36,425 bases of DNA from NCBI GenBank assembly GCA_937991945.1, contig CALKLO010000128.1, forward strand, positions 1 to 36,425, read 5' to 3'. The position numbers and the translations under genes are program-made. Positions 26,055 through 34,110 of the stretch are shown piece after piece. The notes under the pieces were generated by a model, which saw only the letters and a list, made by a program, of their open reading frames with translations, was not told the origin of the DNA and did not search any database. The DNA is from an uncultured Granulosicoccus sp. GTDB taxonomy: Bacteria > Pseudomonadota > Gammaproteobacteria > Granulosicoccales > Granulosicoccaceae. Numbering within the stretch: the stretch's first letter is position 1; each line of letters opens with the position of its first letter.

Positions 26055-26950
26055 CGTCCGCGTCGCTCTCTAAAGCGTAAATACCCGTGCAATGCTGCAT
26101 CGAGGGGATCGTGCGTACTCACTTGGGTGTAGTCAGCACCCACCCGTCGACAGGCTGTCTGTATAGACTCGCAATGCGCCTTGAATTTGGCCGGATAGCT
26201 GGATTTCAAATACTCAGGATCAACAATGGTCGACTCGCCAGTTTCCATATCTTTCATAGCGCTAATACGTTTTAACGAAGGCTCCACTTCCTCTGGACTA
26301 ACGATATGAAATAGTGCAACGTCTTGGCCAGCGTGCGCCAATGGTTGTAGGGCTGCGAGTAGATCATCGGCATCGGTGTAAAAATCGGATACAACAATTA
26401 CCAAACCGCGACGCGTCATATTAGCCCTTAAGGAACTTAACGCACCCAAAATATCAGTGCCTTCTCCTGCAACTGTATTTTCCAACAAACCCATCGCTCT
26501 AACCAATGCGTCTGGCCTTGGCGAGGGCGCGAGGTAGTGGCGCACCTGTTCATCAAACACAGCCAACCCGAGCGCATCGTGCTGCTTACGCGCCATGTAG
26601 GCCATGGATGCCACAAGGTATAAGGCTTGATCCAATTTTTTAACCGGATCACCGAATGACATTGAAGCACTGGTATCCAGCAACAAAGTGACCGAGGTAT
26701 TGGTCTCACCTTGAAACCGTTTGATGTAGGTTCTATCAGTGCGCGCGTACACGTTCCAATCGACGTAGCGTAAATCGTCACCTTCGTTATAAGCTCGATA
26801 CTCAGCAAATTCTTGGCTAAAGCCAAAATGCGGTGATCGATGCAAACCCGTTGTGACGCCGTCTACCACTGTTCGAGCCACTAGCTCAAGCGAACCCAGG
26901 CGCGCAAGCACCTCAGGTTTGAGTAAACGATTAGCAATGCGCGCAGCCAT
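26051..26950 (-). CDS. DUF58 domain protein (VWA-like, MoxR partner)
   Basis: A 299-residue soluble protein. The DUF58 hallmark is GDDLRYVDWNVYARTDRTY (about 57-75), preceded by HFGFSQEFAEYRAYNEG. The VWA part has a full adhesion site: D92-T-S94-A-S96, a threonine in GEGTDILGAL and SDFYTD. No membrane helix or signal peptide is seen. DUF58 proteins are the standard partners of MoxR ATPases, presenting substrates or coupling metal insertion in better-studied relatives such as those of methanol dehydrogenase. It starts 52 bases after the moxR gene and overlaps the BatA-like gene by four bases. Confidence 0.92.
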   Translation of the reverse strand: MAARIANRLLKPEVLARLGSLELVARTVVDGVTTGLHRSPHFGFSQEFAEYRAYNEGDDLRYVDWNVYARTDRTYIKRFQGETNTSVTLLLDTSASMSFGDPVKKLDQALYLVASMAYMARKQHDALGLAVFDEQVRHYLAPSPRPDALVRAMGLLENTVAGEGTDILGALSSLRANMTRRGLVIVVSDFYTDADDLLAALQPLAHAGQDVALFHIVSPEEVEPSLKRISAMKDMETGESTIVDPEYLKSSYPAKFKAHCESIQTACRRVGADYTQVSTHDPLDAALHGYLRFRERRGR

Positions 26951-27002
26951 GATTCAGGAACGCACAACAGGCTTAGCAAGAGACAGTATCGCTAACATCG
27001 CG

Positions 27003-28013
27003 TTAGGCACCGGCTCGAGAATCGACGACATCACGCAGCACATCATCAATGTCTACACCATCGGCTTCTGCAAAATAGTTGAGCATGACTCTATGACGCA
27101 ACACAGGTGCAGCTAGCGCATCGACATCCTCAGTAGTGACGTGATAACGACCCGCCATTAATGCACGCGCCTTTGCTGCTAACGTTATGAACAGCGCGGC
27201 TCTTACCGATGCTCCAAATTTCACATACTGCTTAACCATGGGAGACGCAGCTGGATCATCTGGACGTGTCGCTCGAACCAATTCAACGGCATAGCGCCCC
27301 ACTTTCTGACTCACAGGAACCTGACGCGTGAGTGTCTGAAACGCCAATATTTGTGCCGCATTAGTGCAAGCAACAACAGGCTCTGGTGGAGTATCTGTCG
27401 TGAATCGCTCAACCACTTTAATTTCGTCTTCAAGCGGTAAATAGCCTAATACGATATTAAACAAAAATCGATCGAGCTGAGCTTCCGGTAGTGGGTACGT
27501 GCCCTCTAACTCCAACGGGTTCTGAGTGGCTAAAACGAAGAAAGGCTTATCAATAATATGTTGTGTGCCGCGAACCGTTGCAGAGTATTCCTGCATAGCC
27601 TCGAGCAAAGCCGCCTGTGTTTTAGGCGGTGTTCGGTTGATTTCATCGGCTAACAACACGTTGGTGAATATGGGCCCTGGAACAAAACGCCAAACACGCT
27701 TGCCGTTGTCGTCGTCCTCGATAATATCGGTGCCCGTGATATCTGTGGGCATTAGGTCAGGCGTGAACTGTATGCGATCGAACTGCAACCCCAGCGCATC
27801 AGCCAGTGTTCTTACCAATAGAGTTTTAGCCGTACCAGGCATCCCTGTTACCAAACAATGGCCACCCACTAACAAGGTAATCAGCAGATGCTCTACAACC
27901 TCATCCTGCCCAACAATGATTCGCCCTACTTCACTGCGCAGGCGCTGCGTGACGTCACGAAACTCAGTCACTAGTTGGGCAACATCAGCGTTGTTAAAAT
28001 CAGAGTCGCTCAA
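27003..28013 (-). CDS. MoxR-family AAA+ ATPase
   Basis: A 336-residue cytoplasmic ATPase. Walker A is GMPGTAKT (57-64), Walker B is VLLADEI (119-125, D123 and E124), followed by the NRTPPKTQAALLEAM helix, the pre-sensor FVLATQNPLELEGTYPLPEAQLDRFLF block and the C-terminal lid. It starts at a TTG codon (28013): a GGAG sequence six bases upstream supports it, and the preceding gene stops one base before it. An ATG at 28018 is out of frame. MoxR ATPases act as chaperones that mature or assemble protein complexes together with VWA proteins. It is the only ATPase in this operon and its likely motor. Confidence 0.93.
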   Translation of the reverse strand: MSDSDFNNADVAQLVTEFRDVTQRLRSEVGRIIVGQDEVVEHLLITLLVGGHCLVTGMPGTAKTLLVRTLADALGLQFDRIQFTPDLMPTDITGTDIIEDDDNGKRVWRFVPGPIFTNVLLADEINRTPPKTQAALLEAMQEYSATVRGTQHIIDKPFFVLATQNPLELEGTYPLPEAQLDRFLFNIVLGYLPLEDEIKVVERFTTDTPPEPVVACTNAAQILAFQTLTRQVPVSQKVGRYAVELVRATRPDDPAASPMVKQYVKFGASVRAALFITLAAKARALMAGRYHVTTEDVDALAAPVLRHRVMLNYFAEADGVDIDDVLRDVVDSRAGA

Positions 28014-28014
28014 T

Positions 28015-30306
28015 TCATTCTCCAGCAGATAGACTCAGCAGCAATTGCTGAGCAGGTCGGTAAAAAGGGGCACTTTCCAGCGAATACAAAACCTGGCGGC
28101 GTGCTTTATCTTGTTCGTTATTGAGCATGGCAGCGCGTGCCATACCAAAGTGTGCAACCGCAGTCGAATCACTTTGAAGGCCTAACAAGGCGTTAAATTC
28201 TCGATGGGCTAAATCAGGTTTTTGGACCGATAGGTAGTGCTCGCCTAACCAACGATGAACATCTGCGCTGTAAGGCATGACCCAGTTAATAGATTCCATA
28301 ACAGGAACTGTCTCGTCAAATCGTTCTAAGGCTCTGAGTTCTTGGACTATCTGGAGCAGCACTGCAGGGTCGTGGCCACCGAGTTGATGCCAACTTAACA
28401 GTGTCTCCAGAGCGGCTGTCTCATTACCTTGCTGACGTTGAGCCTCCGCCAAAACCAGGTACGAATTTCCATCACCAATTCGTGCCGGATACCGCCCTAT
28501 TAAGTCGGCGGATAGGCTTTCAACACTTAACCAATCGTCGAGTTGAATGGCGCGCGCCAGTTGCTGTTCGACAGCACTATATTCTTCTAGAGTGCTTAGC
28601 AACGAGCCGTATTGCTGATCAAGATATTCGAGAAACAAGGTATCAAATGCTTGAGGCTCTAGATCGATCGCTTCACGCAGCGCCGTTGCGGTATTTTGCT
28701 TTTTTGCAAATGTCTTAAGCATGGATACCAGAGCTTCATGGCCCCAGCGTTTAGCAATAAAATCGGATGTCAGCCCTGCCTGCATATAAGACACTTGCAC
28801 CTGCCCGTTGTAGCTAGGGCGGACAAAACCTTCATCCAATTTCTCAATAGGCAGTAATTGATTAGCGTGAATGGCAGCCAGCATATCCATTGACAGTTCA
28901 CGGCTCGGCAACGGACCGGTATTCCACTCTTCGTACACCGATAAGCCTTCGCTGAACCATCTGGGTAAACGATGGTTGGTGGCCTCTAGTGTAAATACGT
29001 GAGCAATCTCATGCCATAGCGTGCTTCCCCAATGAAAATCGCCTGCTGCGCGGGCCTTCGGGCTGTCCATTGCCGTCAAATACCCGAAGGTCACCCCCAA
29101 CAAACCAACACCAGGCGTACTGACTGTGCGAACACCAAAGTCATCGTGATCGTGATACAGCTCGACAATCATGGGACGCTGCAGCTGAAAGTCGTATTGT
29201 TCGCTAAAATGCTGTACCGCTTTAACACTCAAATTGATAACGTACGGCTCGAGCGCGTCAGCGTCTTCTGTGTCCAATCTGATCAGTACACGCCCAATAA
29301 CAATGTCTGGATCTTGAGCACTGGGCACATCGACCGAGCTCACTCGCATCTGATCAAGATCATCCAGTAAACGCAGTGTATTGACTGTCATGGCATCGTA
29401 GGGATCTTTAACGTAAGCTTGCTGCAAGTGGTAGCGAGCAGCAAACAGATTATTAATTCGCAATTGGTTGATGCCCAAATCTCGATGCGCAACCGCTAAC
29501 TCTGGATCTACAGCTACCGCCTTTTGGTATAAATCAACCGCCTCACGATAACGATAAGTAATGATGTAGTACCGAGCCGGAATCGAATATACATCGCCAT
29601 ACAAAGGATTGTATTCAAGCGCCTTTTCGACCCAAGGTGTTATTGGCTTGTCCTCTAATAAATCAGCACCGGCATGCAAAGCATATATTTCTAATGGCGG
29701 CAGTTTTTTCGCTGTTATTTCTGTCAAAGCTCGATTCAATAACCCGCGAGCGATGGGCAAATTTTGTAACTCTAATTCGATACGGGCCAGCAAAATAAGC
29801 GCCTGAACACTGTCAGGGTTCTCGGCAGTAATCTGTGTCAGCGCCTCACGCGCTCGACCTCCGTACCCTTCTGATTGCGCTTCGGCTAATCCCAAACGCG
29901 CAGGAAGATAATTTGCGTCATACACCAACGCTTCTCGAAACAACGCTTCGGCATCGCTCGTCTGATGAGTCTGTAAGTAGAGTTGTGCCCAATGCGTTTT
30001 AATAGCTGGGTCATTACTGTTTGCGGCCGCATCACGATACAAACGATTTGCCTGACGAATATCACCCAGCGCTGCTGCCGCATCAGCCTGTTCTAAACCA
30101 GTAGACGTCGATAACAAGGTCTCATAACACTCCAGCGCCTCTTCCCGGCTACCTACATAATCCAGCTGATCGCATGCACGAATGGCATCTGAACGCGTTG
30201 TATCGTAATGAATGGTGAGCGCATGTGAATGAGTGCCCCAGCCTATCAATAATAAGGCGCCTAGCAGTGTAGGCCTGGACGAGCTAAGCTTAACTTTCAG
30301 CATCAT
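28015..30306 (-). CDS. TPR protein with gluzincin (HEIAH) metalloprotease domain
   Basis: About 763 residues from ATG 30306, which gives a signal peptide (KLSSSRPTLLGALLLIGWGTHSHA) and has GGAG five bases upstream. An open frame to 30417 would overlap the previous gene by 128 bases and is unlikely. TPR units fill about residues 30-310. A peptidase-MA-like domain follows with the zinc motif H432-E-I-A-H436 and the third ligand in RWFSEGLSVYEEW. More TPR units occupy the C-terminus (about 600-760). It is predicted to be periplasmic. Peptidase MA-like TPR proteins are mostly uncharacterised. In this operon it could process or sense the envelope substrate of the MoxR machine, which is inference. 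Confidence 0.85.
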   Translation of the reverse strand: MMLKVKLSSSRPTLLGALLLIGWGTHSHALTIHYDTTRSDAIRACDQLDYVGSREEALECYETLLSTSTGLEQADAAAALGDIRQANRLYRDAAANSNDPAIKTHWAQLYLQTHQTSDAEALFREALVYDANYLPARLGLAEAQSEGYGGRAREALTQITAENPDSVQALILLARIELELQNLPIARGLLNRALTEITAKKLPPLEIYALHAGADLLEDKPITPWVEKALEYNPLYGDVYSIPARYYIITYRYREAVDLYQKAVAVDPELAVAHRDLGINQLRINNLFAARYHLQQAYVKDPYDAMTVNTLRLLDDLDQMRVSSVDVPSAQDPDIVIGRVLIRLDTEDADALEPYVINLSVKAVQHFSEQYDFQLQRPMIVELYHDHDDFGVRTVSTPGVGLLGVTFGYLTAMDSPKARAAGDFHWGSTLWHEIAHVFTLEATNHRLPRWFSEGLSVYEEWNTGPLPSRELSMDMLAAIHANQLLPIEKLDEGFVRPSYNGQVQVSYMQAGLTSDFIAKRWGHEALVSMLKTFAKKQNTATALREAIDLEPQAFDTLFLEYLDQQYGSLLSTLEEYSAVEQQLARAIQLDDWLSVESLSADLIGRYPARIGDGNSYLVLAEAQRQQGNETAALETLLSWHQLGGHDPAVLLQIVQELRALERFDETVPVMESINWVMPYSADVHRWLGEHYLSVQKPDLAHREFNALLGLQSDSTAVAHFGMARAAMLNNEQDKARRQVLYSLESAPFYRPAQQLLLSLSAGE

Positions 30307-31294
30307 TCTCACTCCATCCCGTGGCAAGATCAATGGATTGTTGTAGCCTTGCAATCCGTAGCAACAACTCTTCAAGCTCCCGATAATAGTCAGCCGTAGC
30401 CATGTCTGACTTAGCATCTTTGAGCACTTTAAACTGCCCTTCCAGAACCAATCGTGTTGCTAGTAAAGCAGCTACTTCAGGTTCTTCCGACGCATTTTTA
30501 AGAGAGCCCAACAACGCTAAGGGTATATCAGCCGAATTGTCTCCTTTGAGCCTTGCATGCTCTGGCGCAAGCAAATTTTGCTGTTCATAGTATTCAACGG
30601 TTCGCGCTTGAGCAAATCGAAACGCTTCTGATGTTGTGAGTATTTCGTTGCGATCATAATCTGACTCTGCCGTACGCAGGGCCTCTGCGAAGAACACTGG
30701 AAATCGTACGGCATTGATTTCACCACCACTTTTTGTGGCACTAACTACCACGCGCCCAGGTTGCACCAGCGCATCTAGGGCAGCACCACTAGCACTGGCT
30801 GCAAGAACCACCAATTGTTGTACGGAAGAAAGTGGATTAAGAGCTGCAACGATGTCTTGAGTATTTAAATCAGGACCTGATACGTTAAATCGCCAACCCT
30901 GTGTATCTGCGTTTCCGTGCCCAATCAAAAACAAAGAAAATACACCTGAATCTGTTTGTGCAAGTCGCTTCGTCGCGGCCTCTATTGCACCGATAATAGA
31001 GTCGCGCGTGGAGGATTCATCTAAGAATACAATGCGATCGTCTTCAATGTCTAATGTTTGCAAAGCATCGAAAACAGCACTTCCAGTGTCAGCAAATTGC
31101 TTCGAATACGCGGCATCACCACCTAAGCCCGTTACGACAACGGCATAATTTTCGGCCCATACAGGTAAGGCTAAGAGTCCTAGTAGCATGCTTAGAGCGA
31201 GCTGTTTAAGCAGCTGATTACCACGAGTAAACCACTCGAGTACCACTGTGCGTAATCGTTGTATCAAAGCGCTCTTCAGCCATGCATTGTTCAT
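30290..31294 (-). CDS. Caspase/C13-fold protein with Ser in the nucleophile position
   Basis: About 334 residues from ATG 31294, which makes the ATGA overlap with the previous stop seen elsewhere in this operon. The N-terminus has a membrane helix or signal peptide ending LALPVWA before ENYAVVVTGLGGD. The caspase-like fold follows: histidine motif FLIGHGNAD (H126), and after the next strand LVVLAASASGA, where the position of the catalytic cysteine in the caspase/legumain pattern (C-x-S-G) is S167. The downstream block SATKSGGEINAVRFPVFFAEAL and the acidic DYDRNEILTTSEAFRFA segment are as in C13-like proteins found in MoxR-type loci. The protein is either inactive, a binding platform, or a serine enzyme. 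The C-terminus is helical and charged (about 280-325). Confident in the fold, less so in activity. Confidence 0.72.
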   Translation of the reverse strand: MNNAWLKSALIQRLRTVVLEWFTRGNQLLKQLALSMLLGLLALPVWAENYAVVVTGLGGDAAYSKQFADTGSAVFDALQTLDIEDDRIVFLDESSTRDSIIGAIEAATKRLAQTDSGVFSLFLIGHGNADTQGWRFNVSGPDLNTQDIVAALNPLSSVQQLVVLAASASGAALDALVQPGRVVVSATKSGGEINAVRFPVFFAEALRTAESDYDRNEILTTSEAFRFAQARTVEYYEQQNLLAPEHARLKGDNSADIPLALLGSLKNASEEPEVAALLATRLVLEGQFKVLKDAKSDMATADYYRELEELLLRIARLQQSIDLATGWSENDAES

Positions 31295-33597
31295 AAGCGT
31301 TTCCAGCTCAATCTCAACAGCCACTCAACCAGCTTAAACAACAACAGACATAGAAAGAAGAAAGGCATGTTCCACAACGGTAGTCGACTTTCACGCTTCA
31401 ATGCGGCATTGCTCTGCACCACGATGTCACGCAGCTTATCAACATCAGCTAACGCCACGTAGGTTCCGCCTGTCACATTCGCTATGCGCCGCATGAGCTC
31501 GTCATTAAGCTCGCTGTTATAAAGCTCTGCATTATTAGTTTCACCCACCCACCAACGTTCAACCGTTTGCGGCAACTGAGAGGGTGACTCGCCGTTTACT
31601 GACGATAGCGCTAACACGGAATAGGCACCTGGCATCCCCACCGGAATATCGCCACTGTAGCGACCGGGGTGCTCCTCATCAGCGTAGAGCTGTAGCGTAG
31701 TGGTGCCACCGTCTGGTGCAGTTAATCGCACTGGGTAAGCGGTTTGCACTAGCGCTGTGTAGTCAGGGTTGAATGCAGTAACACTGACCGATGCTGTCTG
31801 CGCATCGCGCAGTACCGCTTGTTTTAAATCGACATTGACTCGCGGAAGCACACCGTCAACCAGTGAACTTAACATCTGCACCCAAAATCGTTCGTGACGA
31901 TCATCGGTTGATGGCAAGCTCATTTGCCAACGCCACGTACCACTAGTACCTAGAACACTACTTCGACCTTTGCCATAACGCTGAGTCACAAACAAAGGTT
32001 GAGTTTCTAAAATTGGCTGATTAACAGAGACTCTCTCGAGCAGAGTGACAGCACCTGGCTTAGGCTGGCCCACGCTTTGAAAATCCGACAATGCAGGAAG
32101 ACTCTGCCAAGCATCCAGATTATTAGCGCCTTCATCAGTGAGTTGTAGCCATGGCGTGCGCAAACCTGCCAACGTTGGCGCTGCCTGCCAACGCTTACGC
32201 GTAAAGGTTTGGCTGTTTATTCTGTTATTGAGCACCACGGGCAATGCAGCCGCTGTGACTGATCTGCCCCACCCTCCATCTGCCAAACCTTGTCGTCCAG
32301 CAAGCATGAGAAGCGAACCGCCACGTAAGCTGACAAAGTCTCGCAATGCCGCTTGTTGCTGCGTTACCAACTCGGCAGCATCGAAGCTACCAATAATAAC
32401 GGCATCGTATCTGAACAGTTCTTCGCGAGTGCGTGGAAAACCATTAGACAATTCTTCTGCGGATTCCACGCCTTGACGGTAAAATTTATTAGGTGATGTG
32501 CGAAGCAATGACACGACGTCTACCGAAGGATTATTATGCAATGCCCGACGGATGAATTTGTATTCCCAACGCGGCTCACCTTCGATGTACAAAATGCGTT
32601 TAGGAGCGTCCACCACTTGCAGTATTCGTGGCTGTCGGTTGTTGCCTGGTACGGGGTCAGGCACGGACGACTCAACAGTGTCAGGCTCTATCAAGAACTC
32701 CAGCTGGCGCACGCCACTTGAACCACTGGCAAAGCTTACGGTGTGCAAACTCTGGGTGACATCATCTGGCAGTTGAATGTCAGTAGCCAGCAGCAACTGC
32801 TTGCCCGCAGTGACTCGAACACGAACACTTTGAGCCTGCGCATGCTGTATGCGAAGACGCGCACTGACTAGCGTGTTCGGCGCAACACTATCCGGGACTG
32901 TGACATCACTGAGCTCGACATCGTGTAAATCTCTTGAACCACCGACTCCAACGGTATGTATTGGAACTCCGGACGCCTCTATTGTTTTCCACCATTGGGC
33001 ATTGAAGCCGAGTGAGTTATCAGCACCGTCTGACAGTAAGATGACCGCTGCTAGCGCGGTGTCATTAACCGTACCCAGCAAGTTATCTAGGCCGCCTGCA
33101 ATATTCGTATTAGCGCTAGGTGCAAGTTCTTTGAGCTGCTCGATATTCTCAACGCTGGATAGGTCTTGACCTAACGCATAGAGGCTTGCAGAAAATTCGA
33201 ACGACTCATCTAGCGCGATAGACTCAACAGCGTCGACTGCCATGAGAAAGCGCTCGGAAGCTTCATCAGGCTCTGTCGAGTCACCTGCATCTGAGGCCGC
33301 CATGCTCACCGAGTGATCTACAACCCAGGCAACGGTATTCTCTGAGCGTTCAGAGACGGCAACCAACAGCGCTGGTTGCCAAAGCATAACCAAAAGGATT
33401 GCGGCCACCGCAGTTTGCAACAACCCTACAATGAGTCGCCTGCTTAGGCTGATAGCACGCCCCCACAGACTCATGACGATGAGCACGCACGCGACACCCA
33501 GAGCAACGGCTAAAAAGGCCTGAGGCCAGCTAGCGTCAAATACCAGCGTTGCATCCCGCCAGATCGCTATTGGGTAGTTGAACAACCATTCGAACAT
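31291..33597 (-). CDS. Membrane VWA protein with glutamine amidotransferase-like domain
   Basis: 768 residues. Two N-terminal membrane helices (about 28-45 and 55-80) precede a VWA domain with D94-H-S96-V-S98, a threonine in SANTNIAGGL and LLSDGADNS. Then a beta-rich region (about 230-325) is followed by a class I glutamine-amidotransferase-like domain (about 330-500: RILYIEGEPRWEYKFIRRAL, YDAVIIGSFDA, LRGGSLLMLAGRQGLADGGW). The nucleophile-elbow cysteine is missing, so amidotransferase activity is not expected. A C-terminal membrane helix (about 745-765) ends the protein. This architecture is common in MoxR/BatA loci. It is the first gene of the operon; its ribosome binding site is weak. Confidence 0.83.
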   Translation of the reverse strand: MFEWLFNYPIAIWRDATLVFDASWPQAFLAVALGVACVLIVMSLWGRAISLSRRLIVGLLQTAVAAILLVMLWQPALLVAVSERSENTVAWVVDHSVSMAASDAGDSTEPDEASERFLMAVDAVESIALDESFEFSASLYALGQDLSSVENIEQLKELAPSANTNIAGGLDNLLGTVNDTALAAVILLSDGADNSLGFNAQWWKTIEASGVPIHTVGVGGSRDLHDVELSDVTVPDSVAPNTLVSARLRIQHAQAQSVRVRVTAGKQLLLATDIQLPDDVTQSLHTVSFASGSSGVRQLEFLIEPDTVESSVPDPVPGNNRQPRILQVVDAPKRILYIEGEPRWEYKFIRRALHNNPSVDVVSLLRTSPNKFYRQGVESAEELSNGFPRTREELFRYDAVIIGSFDAAELVTQQQAALRDFVSLRGGSLLMLAGRQGLADGGWGRSVTAAALPVVLNNRINSQTFTRKRWQAAPTLAGLRTPWLQLTDEGANNLDAWQSLPALSDFQSVGQPKPGAVTLLERVSVNQPILETQPLFVTQRYGKGRSSVLGTSGTWRWQMSLPSTDDRHERFWVQMLSSLVDGVLPRVNVDLKQAVLRDAQTASVSVTAFNPDYTALVQTAYPVRLTAPDGGTTTLQLYADEEHPGRYSGDIPVGMPGAYSVLALSSVNGESPSQLPQTVERWWVGETNNAELYNSELNDELMRRIANVTGGTYVALADVDKLRDIVVQSNAALKRESRLPLWNMPFFFLCLLLFKLVEWLLRLSWKRL

Positions 33598-34110
33598 AAT
33601 TATCGAGTTGTCTGCCTTCAGGTGAAAAGAATGGGCTTACATCGTTGTCGTGCCGATCAGATACTCCGTGCTGTAAGTATTACCGATATTTCTGGCTGTG
33701 TAATCAATGAGGTACAAACTGGGGGGCACTAATTTCGGTTAGAGCGTGTATTTCAAGAAATTGTTCCCCAAATACCCAACAACAGAGGGCTTTTACGTGG
33801 GCACTGCCCCAAGAACTGGCACTCAATGAAACTTTGTGCATATTTTAATTAATACGCTCCAAACGGGGCGCTGGAGCTTCTGCAGCACCATTAGGTGCTG
33901 CACCATCGTGTGCAAATACAACTAAGATTCCGATTAACTTACTCAATATCGCCGGTTTCGCACTAATAAGGCCCGTTACCGCCTGAAACTCTTGGCCATA
34001 AAGGCAGCTAAATGCCTATAATTGGCGGATTACGTCCGAGTAGTCGTAACCTTGTGAGTGCCAGGCAATAATTAAGGCGCTCCCAATCTACCCAATAATG
34101 AGGAGTTTTC
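33598..34110. promoter_or_regulatory. Divergent intergenic region between the MoxR operon and fadL
   Basis: 513 bases with no supportable gene. For the minus-strand operon I see TTGATT (33707-33702) and GGTAAT (33684-33679) with 17-base spacing, a plausible sigma-70 promoter. For fadL there is a perfect TATAAT at 34017-34022 with a weak TTGGCC (33992-33997) 19 bases away, overlapped by a small dyad AGGCA/TGCCT (34002-34006 and 34013-34017). A strong perfect hairpin lies in the middle at 33881-33902. No match to the E. coli FadR or Pseudomonas PsrA operator is evident. Confidence 0.45.
33881..33902. other. Perfect 9-base stem-loop in the divergent gap
   Basis: Arms TGCAGCACC (33881-33889) and GGTGCTGCA (33894-33902) surround the loop ATTA. 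No T run follows on either strand. It is far from both start codons (about 210 bases from fadL, 280 from the operon start). It may be an orphan terminator-like structure, a regulatory dyad, or part of an unannotated small RNA. Confidence 0.55.

Noticed and set aside
29032..29370. 112-codon plus-strand frame inside the TPR-metalloprotease gene
   Set aside because: It lies across the HEIAH region of the real gene, and its translation has no family character.
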